Position numbers and translations under genes: made by a program. Of a DNA stretch of 48,294 nt, positions 16,801-25,150 are shown piece by piece (within the stretch, counting starts at the first letter, position 1; each line of letters begins with the position of its first letter). Below the pieces are notes generated by a model. The model ran no database searches and was not told where the DNA came from. It saw only the letters and a program-made list of their open reading frames with translations. Source of the stretch: Myxococcales bacterium (GTDB lineage: Bacteria; Myxococcota_A; Polyangia; Polyangiales; Polyangiaceae); NCBI GenBank assembly GCA_023248745.1, contig JAHFDZ010000007.1, positions 1 through 48,294 on the forward strand. Reading direction: 5' to 3'.

Positions 16801-19800
16801 AAGTAGTGCCAGGCGGAGCTCTGACCGCGGTAGGTTTGGAGTCGACCGCAAAGGGGCCCTTGCCACAGCTACAGTGGCAAACTGCGCTCGAGGTTGTCAC
16901 GCTAAAGAACGTGCAGGAGAGCGGCGCAAGCTTCGTTGCGGACATCGAGATCGAACTCAAAACGCATCCCCTTCGCGTGAAGGGCAAGACAACCCTCGGC
17001 AAGAGCAAGGAGTTCAAGCTCACCAACGTCACGACCGAATTCACAGGTCCGTTGGTCAAGTACCTCAAGGGAGTTAAGCCGGGCGGGGCTGGAATCCCCA
17101 GTGACGCTCCTGCTACGAATGACGGCTATCTCGGCGATGCCTTCACCGTAGAAGGTTCGAGCCAAGTCGTGCTGACGGAGAGCGGCCTTTCCGCGACATT
17201 CAACCGCGCGACGGAAGTCAACACGGTTTACCTTCCGACATTTCCTGCTGCGTTCAAGGGACTTGCAACCAACAACTCGCTCGAAGCGCGCATTCTTGCA
17301 TTTGCGCGTGGCATGAAGCTCACGCTCAAGAACAGCCGAATCGAATCAGGAGAGATCGCATCGGGTGGGCTCACGATGGAGGTGACATCGGGAGGTTGCG
17401 GCACGGAGCAGGTGCTCTATGCCTCGGGCGCGCTGTCGGTCTCGCCCGAAACAGGTGCGGTATGGGGCGACGTCGAAGTGAGGCGAAGCGCTTCGCTCAA
17501 CGGTGGTACGTTTTCGGGAAACGAACACGAGCTCTCGTGGAGCGCGTTCATCCTCAAGTGGGAAAAAGCGCAGAAGGCCGTCCTGTACGTTCCCGGCGGA
17601 ACGACGAGCGGCCCAGATGTACCGAAGCACATGCTCACGCACGTGGCCCCGAGCACCACGCCGAACAAGCATCTCGCCTACTTGACGACCGCAGGCGGCA
17701 AGGGACTCGACGCTGGAATTAACTTTGGTCAAGGCGCTTCACCACTTGAATTTTTGATGAAGCTGCCCGGCGCCGCGAAGAAGCTCGACCCGACTTTTGT
17801 CGACCTCTACGTGCGGCCATCGGGTGTCGGCGGACTTCTCAAGACTCCGGGCTTCAAGGACCCGTACTCGCTCTATGGATTTCCGACGCTGTTCTCAAGC
17901 ATCGGTGGTTCGTTCCTGCAAAACGAGCTCGCAAAATCCGAGATCAACGCAAGCGTCAAAGTTCCGCATCCGAGGGATCTGAACCAGAAAGGCGCAACGT
18001 TTGACGTTGTGGGTTGGCGGCTCAATTGCGCGTGTCTTGGCAATGGCCCCACCGCAAAAACGCCCACGCCGCTTCCCTATTGGGGCGCGAAGCTCACACC
18101 AGCGACGTTGGCGTTCAAAACCGTGGAAGGAAAGGGCTGTCCAGCGGTCGGTGATGACGTTCGGCTTGCCGTGACCACCGGTCTCGAACTTGAGTCGCAG
18201 TCAAGCGAGGGCGTTGCCGTTCGTCGCCTAAGGGATGCACAGACCACCACTCTCGGCTTCACCAACAAGGGGCGCATCCCCGAACCAGCCATGCTTACCG
18301 GGTCACCCGAGACGCAACTCTATGTAGGGCTCGGCGGTGACGGCAACGCGGGCAAGGAAAAGGACTACGCGTTTACCTACCTTCCCACCGAGATGAAGTT
18401 CAGCGATCCCGACGTGCAAATTTGTTCGCAACCGTGGGCGAAGGAGGCGTGCACTTCAACGATGGAGCCCGACGTGGTTTGCTCCGGTGGAGGCATCCCC
18501 GTGTCGCATGACGTGTTCGCGCCCGGTTACAAACTAAAGTGCTCCATGTCGGTCGACGCGAACAAAGCCGGAAGCCTCGATCACAAGAAGGCTGGCGTTG
18601 TTGGTGTCACCGGCGAGATCAAGTTTCCGTCCTTCCCCGTCGCGAAGACGACCGCGTTGGTGGTGCCTGCCGCGGGTGGACTGAAGAAGGACTTCGTTTT
18701 CTTCGACAAGAAAATTCACATCAACAGCACGTTCGGCGATGCCGAGTTTGACTATGACGTTGTCTACGCGCCGCCGGTCGCGGGTACCGCTCCGCAGTTT
18801 CTCGCGACAAAGGCGATCACGCTCGCGGGCATGTCAGTCGACAGTGTGGTTGTCGTCACCGCGCGTGCGAACAAGACTCCCACAACGAGCCTAGCCCTCG
18901 ATGCTGCGACGCTTCCTGCGCTTGCATGGAGCGTCGGCACGAAACTCCAGACGTGGACCTCGAAGGACTACGGCGACTCCTTCGAGAGTGCGATGAACAA
19001 GCTGCCGAGCGGGTTCGAGAATTTTCTCAAAGCGCACAAATCGATCAGCACGGAATCGAGCGAGGTTCAGCAAGAGGCGTATCGGAAGTCAGGCGACACC
19101 GCTGAAGCGATCTACTTTGGCCTGAAGGCGGCGAAACAATATGTTCTCAACCATCTTGACTACGCCACGGTTGATGGGCTCTACGGCTACGGCATCGCGA
19201 GTGAAGAAGCGAATGGAGATGCTCTCGAGGGGCTCGGCGGCAAGCTCACACTCAGCGTAAAAAATGTATTCAAGAAAGGGTATGCGTCTTTCGATTGGCG
19301 GAAGAGTGGCTACTTCGGGATCGAATTCTCTACGGGTGCCAGCGACAAAGCGGACCCAAAGGACGAGGCGAAGAAAAAGTCATTTCAGGTGTTCGGAACG
19401 AAGGTCGAGACCGCGACGTTTGGAATCATCGTCGACCCAGAACATGAAGCCATCAATGGCAGCATGAACCTGACCGGGCTCAGTCTTCCTGCAGCGGAAC
19501 CGGTGGACGGCAAGAAGTCGTCGTCGTCGAACGGCGTGAAGGTCACGCAACTTGGCGGCATGATCGGCATCGGAAGCAAGCCAGTGATGGCCTATGTCGG
19601 CGCGTCGGTTGGGATCGAGACACAAGGCTATTCATTCGTCGGGCGCTTTCTGCTGGGCGGCAACATCCCAACGGCCTTTGCAATGAACAGCGGCATTCTC
19701 GATTCAGATTCTGCCGAGATCCTTTCAGAGGCATTGCTCAGCGACGGACAGGCGGCTGAGTCGACGCTCACCGGTGTTTATACGGCAGCGGGAATGTCGA

Positions 19801-20168
19801 TGCCGCTACCGACGTCGCCCATTACTTGCGGACCCATGCCGGCTCTGTTCAAGGCGGTCGTTGGCGCTGAAACCGCGTTTTGGGTATTCGGCGATTCTGC
19901 GGGCCAAGCCAACGTTGGCGCGCGACTCTATGGCTACGTGAATGCAGAAGCCGCGTGCGTCCTTAGCGCCACCGGCGGCGCTGGATTTGCAGTGAACGCC
20001 GGGAAGGACTTTCTCATGAGTGGCCGCGCGCAAATCGAGCTCGCGATTAATTTGCTTCTCGGCACCTGGGATCTCGGAGCGTCTGTGAAAGCGCTTTACT
20101 CGCCAAGTGGAAGCGTGAACGTCCAAGACTCGTCCGCGACGAGCGAATGGACCTGGGCGTGGGACTGA
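13872..20168 (+). CDS. Giant secreted protein with fibronectin type III-like modules
   Basis: A 2098-residue protein. A signal peptide is followed by likely cleavage at AGA-AP around residue 27. Fibronectin type III-like modules are visible at about residues 420-525 (VALTWNAAS, YRVYRNT, WYRVVSVDAANNDS), 577-653 (VRWEAP, YRIYRLF, YQVRALD), 661-781 (VDLTWDVP, FRVLRTAS, YVIVAHD) and 823-912 (VSLAWKEP, FVVFRSES, YYYQVLALTPEG). The C-terminal ~1150 residues are glycine-, lysine- and beta-rich with no recognised domain. They end in an aromatic stretch EWTWAWD rather than a sorting tail. The likely location is outside the cell or at the surface. It is followed by the tandem hairpin repeat. The function is unknown. 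Confidence 0.88.
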   Translation: MRSQFVATGFALTIALVDFRSPEAGAAPAKSISPTLPAATNGVDILMRWAPHREHPTFAVCRKSGSDAFAQVAAVAAITDAKKIEEAFASEWPKVSQLLGGHGVAKARCTSQECKAVFTRCDNPVPGRCFASSAPTEKPVPASLFHFVVNSQAGGSTSADNADLRLGLPIASWRAAIVLGYAFEDKHVFKTKDEVLASPLTYEVHGGKDCGGKALFKPLVVSSAGQLRLETPQKNQLVDITNSEEIKGKDAFGERSHATVFLRVEAATKLANKSPIPEGQVPFGYDIQRCTKGTSCNPNDQDNDGKASGWKTVNGAPIFPRPVGRPAKPLDLGKELTESLSKSATGKTLPNQAQLVERAKARINKYHQANFSFAEQFDPKDPDSGPKVGEPYLYRLAVRDLYNQRSKWSVPIEARSYDRQAPLAATNLKATLAADASSVALTWNAASDLPSKSPNSISKYRVYRNTKFDPQNNNTNWSLIATSSTPNAIDKSPPQGTRIWYRVVSVDAANNDSMPSGPAFVLTPIKYSKTDQAWGSLIVGPYGLREGSVKVTCNQSKNVTFNDQQVTVCDPTKGKTTVRWEAPVTSPFGPPKGYRIYRLFLPNSKPHFMAQVATVSGKLEIQDDYAPSQTTAAAYQVRALDPQRNLAAPMTSQKVLIAGKGPPATPLLRKAALSGTDKDNNVHVDLTWDVPASTIATFRVLRTASPNATSSVDLPPVATISANPLKADGLRSFDHKDENPNAQGKPQIAIVVPRLTETSLFEYVIVAHDPATDRTSRSGPLSTAMLMSATGIGGDDLHAPVGVMQFDANDPPKYEPIAKDGKGRQVSLAWKEPSAWTLQFKQGLRGRFVVFRSESPDKNFVQVSKPLQGLRFSDPDDSNVKRAPLQPNTKYYYQVLALTPEGEIGWATPVTSIATTETLAQQGVSPCTLIKPPKLLKVGTSNFGIVQASGCMIATNHKFAGSIKLPNGTEASFHDLEVVPGGALTAVGLESTAKGPLPQLQWQTALEVVTLKNVQESGASFVADIEIELKTHPLRVKGKTTLGKSKEFKLTNVTTEFTGPLVKYLKGVKPGGAGIPSDAPATNDGYLGDAFTVEGSSQVVLTESGLSATFNRATEVNTVYLPTFPAAFKGLATNNSLEARILAFARGMKLTLKNSRIESGEIASGGLTMEVTSGGCGTEQVLYASGALSVSPETGAVWGDVEVRRSASLNGGTFSGNEHELSWSAFILKWEKAQKAVLYVPGGTTSGPDVPKHMLTHVAPSTTPNKHLAYLTTAGGKGLDAGINFGQGASPLEFLMKLPGAAKKLDPTFVDLYVRPSGVGGLLKTPGFKDPYSLYGFPTLFSSIGGSFLQNELAKSEINASVKVPHPRDLNQKGATFDVVGWRLNCACLGNGPTAKTPTPLPYWGAKLTPATLAFKTVEGKGCPAVGDDVRLAVTTGLELESQSSEGVAVRRLRDAQTTTLGFTNKGRIPEPAMLTGSPETQLYVGLGGDGNAGKEKDYAFTYLPTEMKFSDPDVQICSQPWAKEACTSTMEPDVVCSGGGIPVSHDVFAPGYKLKCSMSVDANKAGSLDHKKAGVVGVTGEIKFPSFPVAKTTALVVPAAGGLKKDFVFFDKKIHINSTFGDAEFDYDVVYAPPVAGTAPQFLATKAITLAGMSVDSVVVVTARANKTPTTSLALDAATLPALAWSVGTKLQTWTSKDYGDSFESAMNKLPSGFENFLKAHKSISTESSEVQQEAYRKSGDTAEAIYFGLKAAKQYVLNHLDYATVDGLYGYGIASEEANGDALEGLGGKLTLSVKNVFKKGYASFDWRKSGYFGIEFSTGASDKADPKDEAKKKSFQVFGTKVETATFGIIVDPEHEAINGSMNLTGLSLPAAEPVDGKKSSSSNGVKVTQLGGMIGIGSKPVMAYVGASVGIETQGYSFVGRFLLGGNIPTAFAMNSGILDSDSAEILSEALLSDGQAAESTLTGVYTAAGMSMPLPTSPITCGPMPALFKAVVGAETAFWVFGDSAGQANVGARLYGYVNAEAACVLSATGGAGFAVNAGKDFLMSGRAQIELAINLLLGTWDLGASVKALYSPSGSVNVQDSSATSEWTWAWD

Positions 20169-20196
20169 ACCTTCGCGCGCGCAGTGCGGCTACCCG

Positions 20197-20614
20197 CTCG
20201 AAGCCGCACGCAAGTCATCGGTATCCGCTGAGCGCTTGCGAGTAACGCGTCCCGCCGCCCTAGTGCCTTACCGTCAAGCATCCTGACCATCCCCGCCGCG
20301 AGCAAACAATTTCTGTGCCCTCACCCCGGGAGGGGCACAGAAATTGTACGCGTCTCCCGAGGGAAGGATGCGCCCGTGAGCCCCGGCTGGGGGAGCTCGA
20401 GGGGCCTCGAAGCCGCACGCAAGTCATCGGTATCCGCTGAGCGCTTGCGAGTACCGCGTCCTGCCGCCCTAGCCCCTCACCGTCAAGCATCCCGACCATT
20501 CTCCGACGCGAGCAAACAATTTCTGTGCCCTCACCCCGGGAGGGGCACAGAAATTGTACGCGTCTCCCGAGGGAAGGATGCGCCCGTGAGCCCCGGCTGG
20601 GGGAGCTCGAGGGG
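20197..20614. repeat. Tandem direct repeat, two ~209-bp copies, each with an internal hairpin
   Basis: Copy 1 spans 20197-20404 and copy 2 spans 20406-20614. They are near identical from CTCGAAGCCGCACGC to GGGAGCTCGAGGGG, with a handful of substitutions mainly around 20260-20300 and 20470-20505. Each copy contains a perfect 14-bp inverted repeat CAATTTCTGTGCCC / GGGCACAGAAATTG with a 12-base loop (20307-20346 and 20517-20556). No gene lies here. Position right after a large gene suggests a transcription end or a copy of a dispersed intergenic element; the second is inference. Confidence 0.85.
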
Positions 20615-20638
20615 GGAGGCCTTGCTCCCCCCTCGAGC
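20605..20638. terminator. Bidirectional hairpin terminator candidate
   Basis: A perfect 14-bp inverted repeat, GCTCGAGGGGGGAG (20605-20618) and CTCCCCCCTCGAGC (20625-20638), with a 6-base loop, lies 5 bp from the pccB stop and downstream of the plus-strand giant gene. It could stop transcription from both sides. There is no clear T-tract, so it is a strong hairpin rather than a classic intrinsic terminator. Confidence 0.6.
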
Positions 20639-20642
20639 GCAA

Positions 20643-22205
20643 CTAAAGAGGAATATTCGTGTGCTTGCGGGGCGGATTGACGTCACGCTTGTCCTTGAGC
20701 ATTTCGAGCGACTGGTAAAGGCGCTTACGCAATTGCCTTGGGTGAATGACTTCGTCAACGAAGCCGAGCTCGGCAGCCTTGTAGGGGTTGGCGAATTTTT
20801 CTCGGTAGTCTTCGACGAATTCGCCACGCATTGCGGCTGCGTCGGCAGCCTTTGAGATTTCACCACGGTAAATAATGTTGACGGCTCCGTCAGCCCCCAT
20901 CACGGCGATTTCAGCGGTTGGAAACGCGAGGTTCACGTCGGCTCGAATGTGCTTCGAAGCCATGACGTCGTAGGCGCCGCCGTACGCCTTGCGCAGGATG
21001 ACGGTCACTTTTGGAACCGTCGCTTCGGCAAACGCGAAGAGGAGCTTGGCACCATGCTTGATGATGCCGCCGTATTCTTGCTTGGTACCGGGCAAGAAAC
21101 CGGGAACGTCCACGAGGGTGACCAACGGGATGTTGAAACAGTCACAAAACCTGACAAATCGCGCGGCCTTCATCGACGAATCGATGTCGAGCACACCCGC
21201 AAGGACGCGCGGCTGATTGGCCACAATGCCCACACTGCGGCCGCCAATGCGCGCGAAGCCGACGACGATGTTCGCGGCGTACTGCTCGGCAATTTCGAAG
21301 AACTTTGCATCATCAACGACGGCTTCGATGACACGTTTGACGTCGTAGGGCTTGTTCGACTCGATTGGAATCATCGTGTCGAGCTCTGGCACCTCGCGCA
21401 TCGGATCGTCGTCTGAGGAGACGCGGGGAGCGTCCTCTTGGTTGTTCGAAGGTATGTAACTAAACAGGTTGCGAATCTGCGCGAGGCATGCTTTGTCGTC
21501 AGGAGCGGTAAGGTGCGCAACCCCGCTCTTGCTCGCGTGGGCGTGGGCACCACCGAGATCTTCTTTGGTGACCTCTTCGTGCGTGACGGCTTTGATGACG
21601 TCGGGCCCAGTAATGAACATGTAGCTCGTGTTTTCGACCATCGTGATGAAGTCGGTGATGGCCGGTGAGTACACGGCACCGCCCGCACAGGGCCCCATAA
21701 TGGCGCTGATTTGGGGCACGACACCGCTCGCAAGCGTGTTGCGCAAGAAGATATCGGCATAGCCAGCCAGCGACTCGACGCCTTCTTGAATGCGCGCGCC
21801 TCCGGAGTCGTTGAGTCCGATGACCGGGGCACCGACCTTCATGGCGAGGTCCATCACCTTGCAAATTTTCTCGGCATAAGCGCCGCTGAGCGAACCGCCG
21901 AAAACGGTAAAATCCTGAGAAAAAACGACAACTTTGCGACCGTCGATCATGCCGTAGCCGGTGATCACGCCGTCTCCCAAAACCCTCTGGTTCTCCATGC
22001 CAAAATCGGTGCACCGATGCATGACGAAGCGCCCCGTTTCGACGAACGAGCCGTCATCGAGCAGAAACTCGACCCTCTCGCGGGCGGAGAGCTTGCCTTG
22101 CGCGTGCTGCTTGGCAATGCGCGCGGAGCCGCCGCCTTCGAAGGCGCGGGCGTTCATATCGTCAAGTTTATTGATTAGGAACTCGTGCGTGCGCGGATTG
22201 GCCAT
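20643..22205 (-). CDS. pccB: Propionyl-CoA carboxylase beta-type carboxyltransferase
   Basis: This subunit transfers the carboxyl group from carboxybiotin to an acyl-CoA, most likely propionyl-CoA. The 520-residue protein shows the usual layout: [17 protein letters not shown] near the N-terminus, [13 protein letters not shown], the acyl-CoA oxyanion motif [27 protein letters not shown], the second-domain [44 protein letters not shown] and a C-terminal [13 protein letters not shown]. No biotin carboxylase or biotin carrier gene is adjacent. It is divergent from the kinase gene. Acetyl-CoA or methylmalonyl-CoA substrates cannot be ruled out by sequence reading alone. Confidence 0.92.
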   Translation of the reverse strand: MANPRTHEFLINKLDDMNARAFEGGGSARIAKQHAQGKLSARERVEFLLDDGSFVETGRFVMHRCTDFGMENQRVLGDGVITGYGMIDGRKVVVFSQDFTVFGGSLSGAYAEKICKVMDLAMKVGAPVIGLNDSGGARIQEGVESLAGYADIFLRNTLASGVVPQISAIMGPCAGGAVYSPAITDFITMVENTSYMFITGPDVIKAVTHEEVTKEDLGGAHAHASKSGVAHLTAPDDKACLAQIRNLFSYIPSNNQEDAPRVSSDDDPMREVPELDTMIPIESNKPYDVKRVIEAVVDDAKFFEIAEQYAANIVVGFARIGGRSVGIVANQPRVLAGVLDIDSSMKAARFVRFCDCFNIPLVTLVDVPGFLPGTKQEYGGIIKHGAKLLFAFAEATVPKVTVILRKAYGGAYDVMASKHIRADVNLAFPTAEIAVMGADGAVNIIYRGEISKAADAAAMRGEFVEDYREKFANPYKAAELGFVDEVIHPRQLRKRLYQSLEMLKDKRDVNPPRKHTNIPL

Positions 22206-22303
22206 TGGGGATGCGCGAGAGTACTACCGACGGCGCGCAAAGACACGGCCCCCCGATTGTTCGGGGCGCGCGTCCCGGGTTCTTGGTAAGATGCCCCAGA
22301 GCC

Positions 22304-23899
22304 ATGACCCAAACCTTCGGTCTTCCCATGGGATACCCCCAAGCGGGAGAAGTCCTCGACGGCAAGTACCAGATCGAGCGACTGCTCGGTGAAGGCGGCA
22401 TGGGCGCGGTCGCACGCGCGACGCACCTTTTGAGGCGCGCACCGGTTGCACTCAAATTCATGAGCCCGGCGGTCATGATGCTGACGGGTGCGGTCGAGCG
22501 CTTCATCAATGAAGGCGTCGCGGCCTCGCAGATCGACAGCGACCACGTCGTGAAGGTCTACGATGTGGGCCAGCTTTCCAACGGCGCGCCTTACCTCGTC
22601 ATGGAGTACCTCGAGGGGCAAGACCTCTCGGACCTTCTCCTTCGTGAGGGGACGCCCGGCTTACCCGTCGAGCGCACGATCCACTTCACGCTGCAGATTC
22701 TGCGGGGCCTTCAGGTCGCGCATCAGGCCAACATCGTTCATCGCGACATGAAGCCGTCGAATTGTTTTGTGGTTCGCAAAGAGGGCGAGGCGGACTTTGT
22801 CAAGTTACTTGACTTTGGCATCAGCAAGGTCTCGCAACCGGGTGGCGGCAACATCACGCGCACAAACTCCGCACTCGGCACGCCGCTCTACATGTCGCCT
22901 GAGCAGGCTCGTTCACCAAAGGACGTCGATCGGCGCACAGACCTCTTTTCGGTTGGCGTCATTGTTTACGAGCTCCTTACCGGACGAACGCCGTTTCATT
23001 CGGACTCGGGTGAGTTCACCGAAATTCTGTTTAAGATCTTCACGCAAGATCCACCGTTCATCGGCCAATTCAGACCCGACTTGCCTGACGATCTGTGCGC
23101 GGCGATCCACAAGGCGCTCGCGCGCAATCCCGACGATCGCTACGCAACCGCGTACGACATGGCCGAAGGCTTAGCGCCATTCGCCGACGAACGAAGCACG
23201 CAGGTCATCGTTCGATCGCGCGCGGTCCAGCAAGGCCACATGTCACAACTGCCGCCTGCGGCCGAGTCGGCGCCTACCGCTGCAGGCATCCCGCAGCTTG
23301 CGCCGGTGCGGCCAAACTTCGCGCAGCCCGAAACGAAGGCCGCGCCGAACATGCCGCCCCAAGAATTCACGGCGCAACTGCCGCCAGGCGCAAAAGCGCC
23401 TTCGCCTTCAACAGCGCCTGTTCGTCAAGAAACTGCACCTTTTCGCCAAACGCCTGGGCAGCACGCGAGCGGTCCTCAGCTCACAACCCCGCTCGATCAA
23501 GCGCTCGGCGGACGCCGCCCGTCAGGGATCCCCGCCGCCGTGCCCTCAACCGACGCAGGTCTCGCGCGCGAGACCGCCGCAATGCCGAACCGCACGCCAG
23601 CTTTCGTCCTTGTGATGGGGCTCCTCATCAGTGGATCGATCGTGGCCGTGGGCTTAGCGGCCAAGTACCGCTCCGGTGCGAACCCAATTGTCGTCGACGC
23701 TGCACCGCCTCTTCTTCCTTCAAGCGCGCCGCCGGCTTCAGTATCTGCAGCGGCAGCACCTCCGTCGGCGAGCTCAGCGGCGCCCCTCCTCCCTCTTAAG
23801 CTCGATGCCGCGCCACCCCTTCACCAGACAACGAGAACCCCTCCTTCCGCCACAGCCCCGACAACGGTCGTCGGGCCTGACGGAGTCCCACCCCGATGA
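22304..23899 (+). CDS. Transmembrane Ser/Thr protein kinase (Hanks type)
   Basis: From the ATG at 22304 (MTQTFGLPMGY) the protein has 531 residues. The frame is open from 22205, but the extra part is not kinase-like. The kinase domain (about 20-290) has the glycine loop LLGEGGMGAV, catalytic Lys51 in VALKF, HRDMKPSN (146-153) with Asp148, DFG (170-172), and GTPLYMSPEQ of the activation/P+1 region. A Pro/Ala-rich linker leads to one membrane segment (about 431-454, VLVMGLLISGSIVAVGLAA) and a short Ala/Ser/Pro-rich tail outside. All catalytic residues are present. Its stop overlaps the start of the PEGA gene (ATGA), so the two are coupled. Confidence 0.94.
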   Translation: MTQTFGLPMGYPQAGEVLDGKYQIERLLGEGGMGAVARATHLLRRAPVALKFMSPAVMMLTGAVERFINEGVAASQIDSDHVVKVYDVGQLSNGAPYLVMEYLEGQDLSDLLLREGTPGLPVERTIHFTLQILRGLQVAHQANIVHRDMKPSNCFVVRKEGEADFVKLLDFGISKVSQPGGGNITRTNSALGTPLYMSPEQARSPKDVDRRTDLFSVGVIVYELLTGRTPFHSDSGEFTEILFKIFTQDPPFIGQFRPDLPDDLCAAIHKALARNPDDRYATAYDMAEGLAPFADERSTQVIVRSRAVQQGHMSQLPPAAESAPTAAGIPQLAPVRPNFAQPETKAAPNMPPQEFTAQLPPGAKAPSPSTAPVRQETAPFRQTPGQHASGPQLTTPLDQALGGRRPSGIPAAVPSTDAGLARETAAMPNRTPAFVLVMGLLISGSIVAVGLAAKYRSGANPIVVDAAPPLLPSSAPPASVSAAAAPPSASSAAPLLPLKLDAAPPLHQTTRTPPSATAPTTVVGPDGVPPR

Positions 23900-25101
23900 T
23901 GACGAATACACGCTCACAAATTCGCAACCTCATTTGCACACTTTCACTCGCGCTCGCGAGTGGGTCTGCGTTCGCTGCAACGTGTCCTGCCAGCGACACG
24001 ATGTGCGCGAAACTTCCTGAAGCCGCGGTACCGGCTTGGCTTCGCGCGCAAGCGATGCGAACCGCCAAAACGGGCGCGAGTCCCGAAGGCGCCATCGCAG
24101 AGTACCAACGCGTCTATGACCTCGCCGGCAAGGATGTGCGCGTTCTCGTCCTCTACTACATCGCGCTCTGCGAAAAGCAAGGCGGCCACTACGCACGCGC
24201 CACCGAAGTCTTCGAGCGCGAACTCCAAGAGGGTGGTCCCAACTTGAGCGCCACCGAGCGCGCCGACATCGACAAAGCACTCAAGGCGCTCAAAGAATTC
24301 TACACCACGGTCGAAGTCACCGCGAACGAGCTAGGGGCAACGCTCCTCATCGACGGCCGCGACGCCGGCAAGACGCCATTCGCCGGGCCCCTTCGCGTTG
24401 ACGCCGGCAAGCGCCTGCTGACGCTTCGCAAGGAAGGCTTCAAGGACGAAACAGCCGAGATTCCGTTTACGCCTGGCAAGCCCGCGCGTTACTCGTTCCG
24501 GCTTGAGCAGCTCGTCAAGATGAGCACGGTCTCGATCTCCGTCTCAGGTGTGCCGAGCGCGCTCATCTTCATCGATGGTAAAGAGTCTGAACCAACGAAC
24601 GCGACTGGGCAGCAATATTCGGTCACCGCCGGCAAGCACACGTTCGAAGCGCGCGCCGAAAATTTCACCTCCGCGCGTCAAACCCTCGACGTGAAGTTCG
24701 GCGAAAAGCTGAGCATCGTCCTGTCGCTCTCAGCACAACGTCGCGAGGGTAAGGTGACCATCACAGCTGAGCCAGCCGGAGCGCTCATCGAAATCGACGG
24801 CCGAGTCGTCGGACAGACCATGTGGGAAGGCATCTTGCCTACCGGCGGGCACCAGCTCGTCTTCAAAAAGACGGGGTACGATCCAGTCACGCAAGAACTC
24901 GTCGTGCAAAACGACCAGGTCCGCAAGGTCAATGTCACCCTTTTGGAGACCAGGTCAAACAGCTGGATATGGTGGACAATAGGAACTGTGGCAGTCGTCG
25001 GCGCCGGAGCGGCAGTGAGTTACTACGTCTTCAAACCCAACAATGGTTCGCCATACACCGGCACGTTCGCCAATGGGCTCGTGACGGGGTCATTCCGATA
25101 A
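23896..25101 (+). CDS. PEGA-domain membrane protein with TPR-like N-terminus
   Basis: A 401-residue protein with a signal peptide cleaved near AFA-AT (residue 27). Residues about 50-130 look like TPR helices (AIAEYQRVYDLAGKDV, YARATEVFERELQEGG). Three PEGA-type beta modules follow at about 135-195, 205-275 and 283-350, with hallmarks such as ATLLIDGRDAGKTPF and ALIEIDGRVVGQTMWEG. One membrane segment (WIWWTIGTVAVVGAGAAVSYYVF) lies near the C-terminus. PEGA modules are surface/periplasmic beta domains often associated with Ser/Thr kinases and S-layer-type proteins. Coupling to the kinase by a 4-bp overlap suggests they act together. Confidence 0.88.
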   Translation: MMTNTRSQIRNLICTLSLALASGSAFAATCPASDTMCAKLPEAAVPAWLRAQAMRTAKTGASPEGAIAEYQRVYDLAGKDVRVLVLYYIALCEKQGGHYARATEVFERELQEGGPNLSATERADIDKALKALKEFYTTVEVTANELGATLLIDGRDAGKTPFAGPLRVDAGKRLLTLRKEGFKDETAEIPFTPGKPARYSFRLEQLVKMSTVSISVSGVPSALIFIDGKESEPTNATGQQYSVTAGKHTFEARAENFTSARQTLDVKFGEKLSIVLSLSAQRREGKVTITAEPAGALIEIDGRVVGQTMWEGILPTGGHQLVFKKTGYDPVTQELVVQNDQVRKVNVTLLETRSNSWIWWTIGTVAVVGAGAAVSYYVFKPNNGSPYTGTFANGLVTGSFR

Positions 25102-25137
25102 TCCGCGTGAGGGTAGCCCACGCAGCGTCTTAACCAG

Positions 25138-25143
25138 AAGGAG
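25138..25143 (+). promoter_or_regulatory. Ribosome binding site of the 25151 lipoprotein
   Basis: AAGGAG lies seven bases before the ATG at 25151 and fixes that start. The 49-bp gap after the PEGA gene shows no terminator, so the three genes are probably one unit. Confidence 0.7.
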
Positions 25144-25150
25144 CAGGGAG

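Noticed and set aside
20096-20499. Repeated similar peptides encoded on the minus strand within the tandem repeat
   Set aside because: The similarity simply follows from the duplicated DNA; no start signals or domain features support translation.
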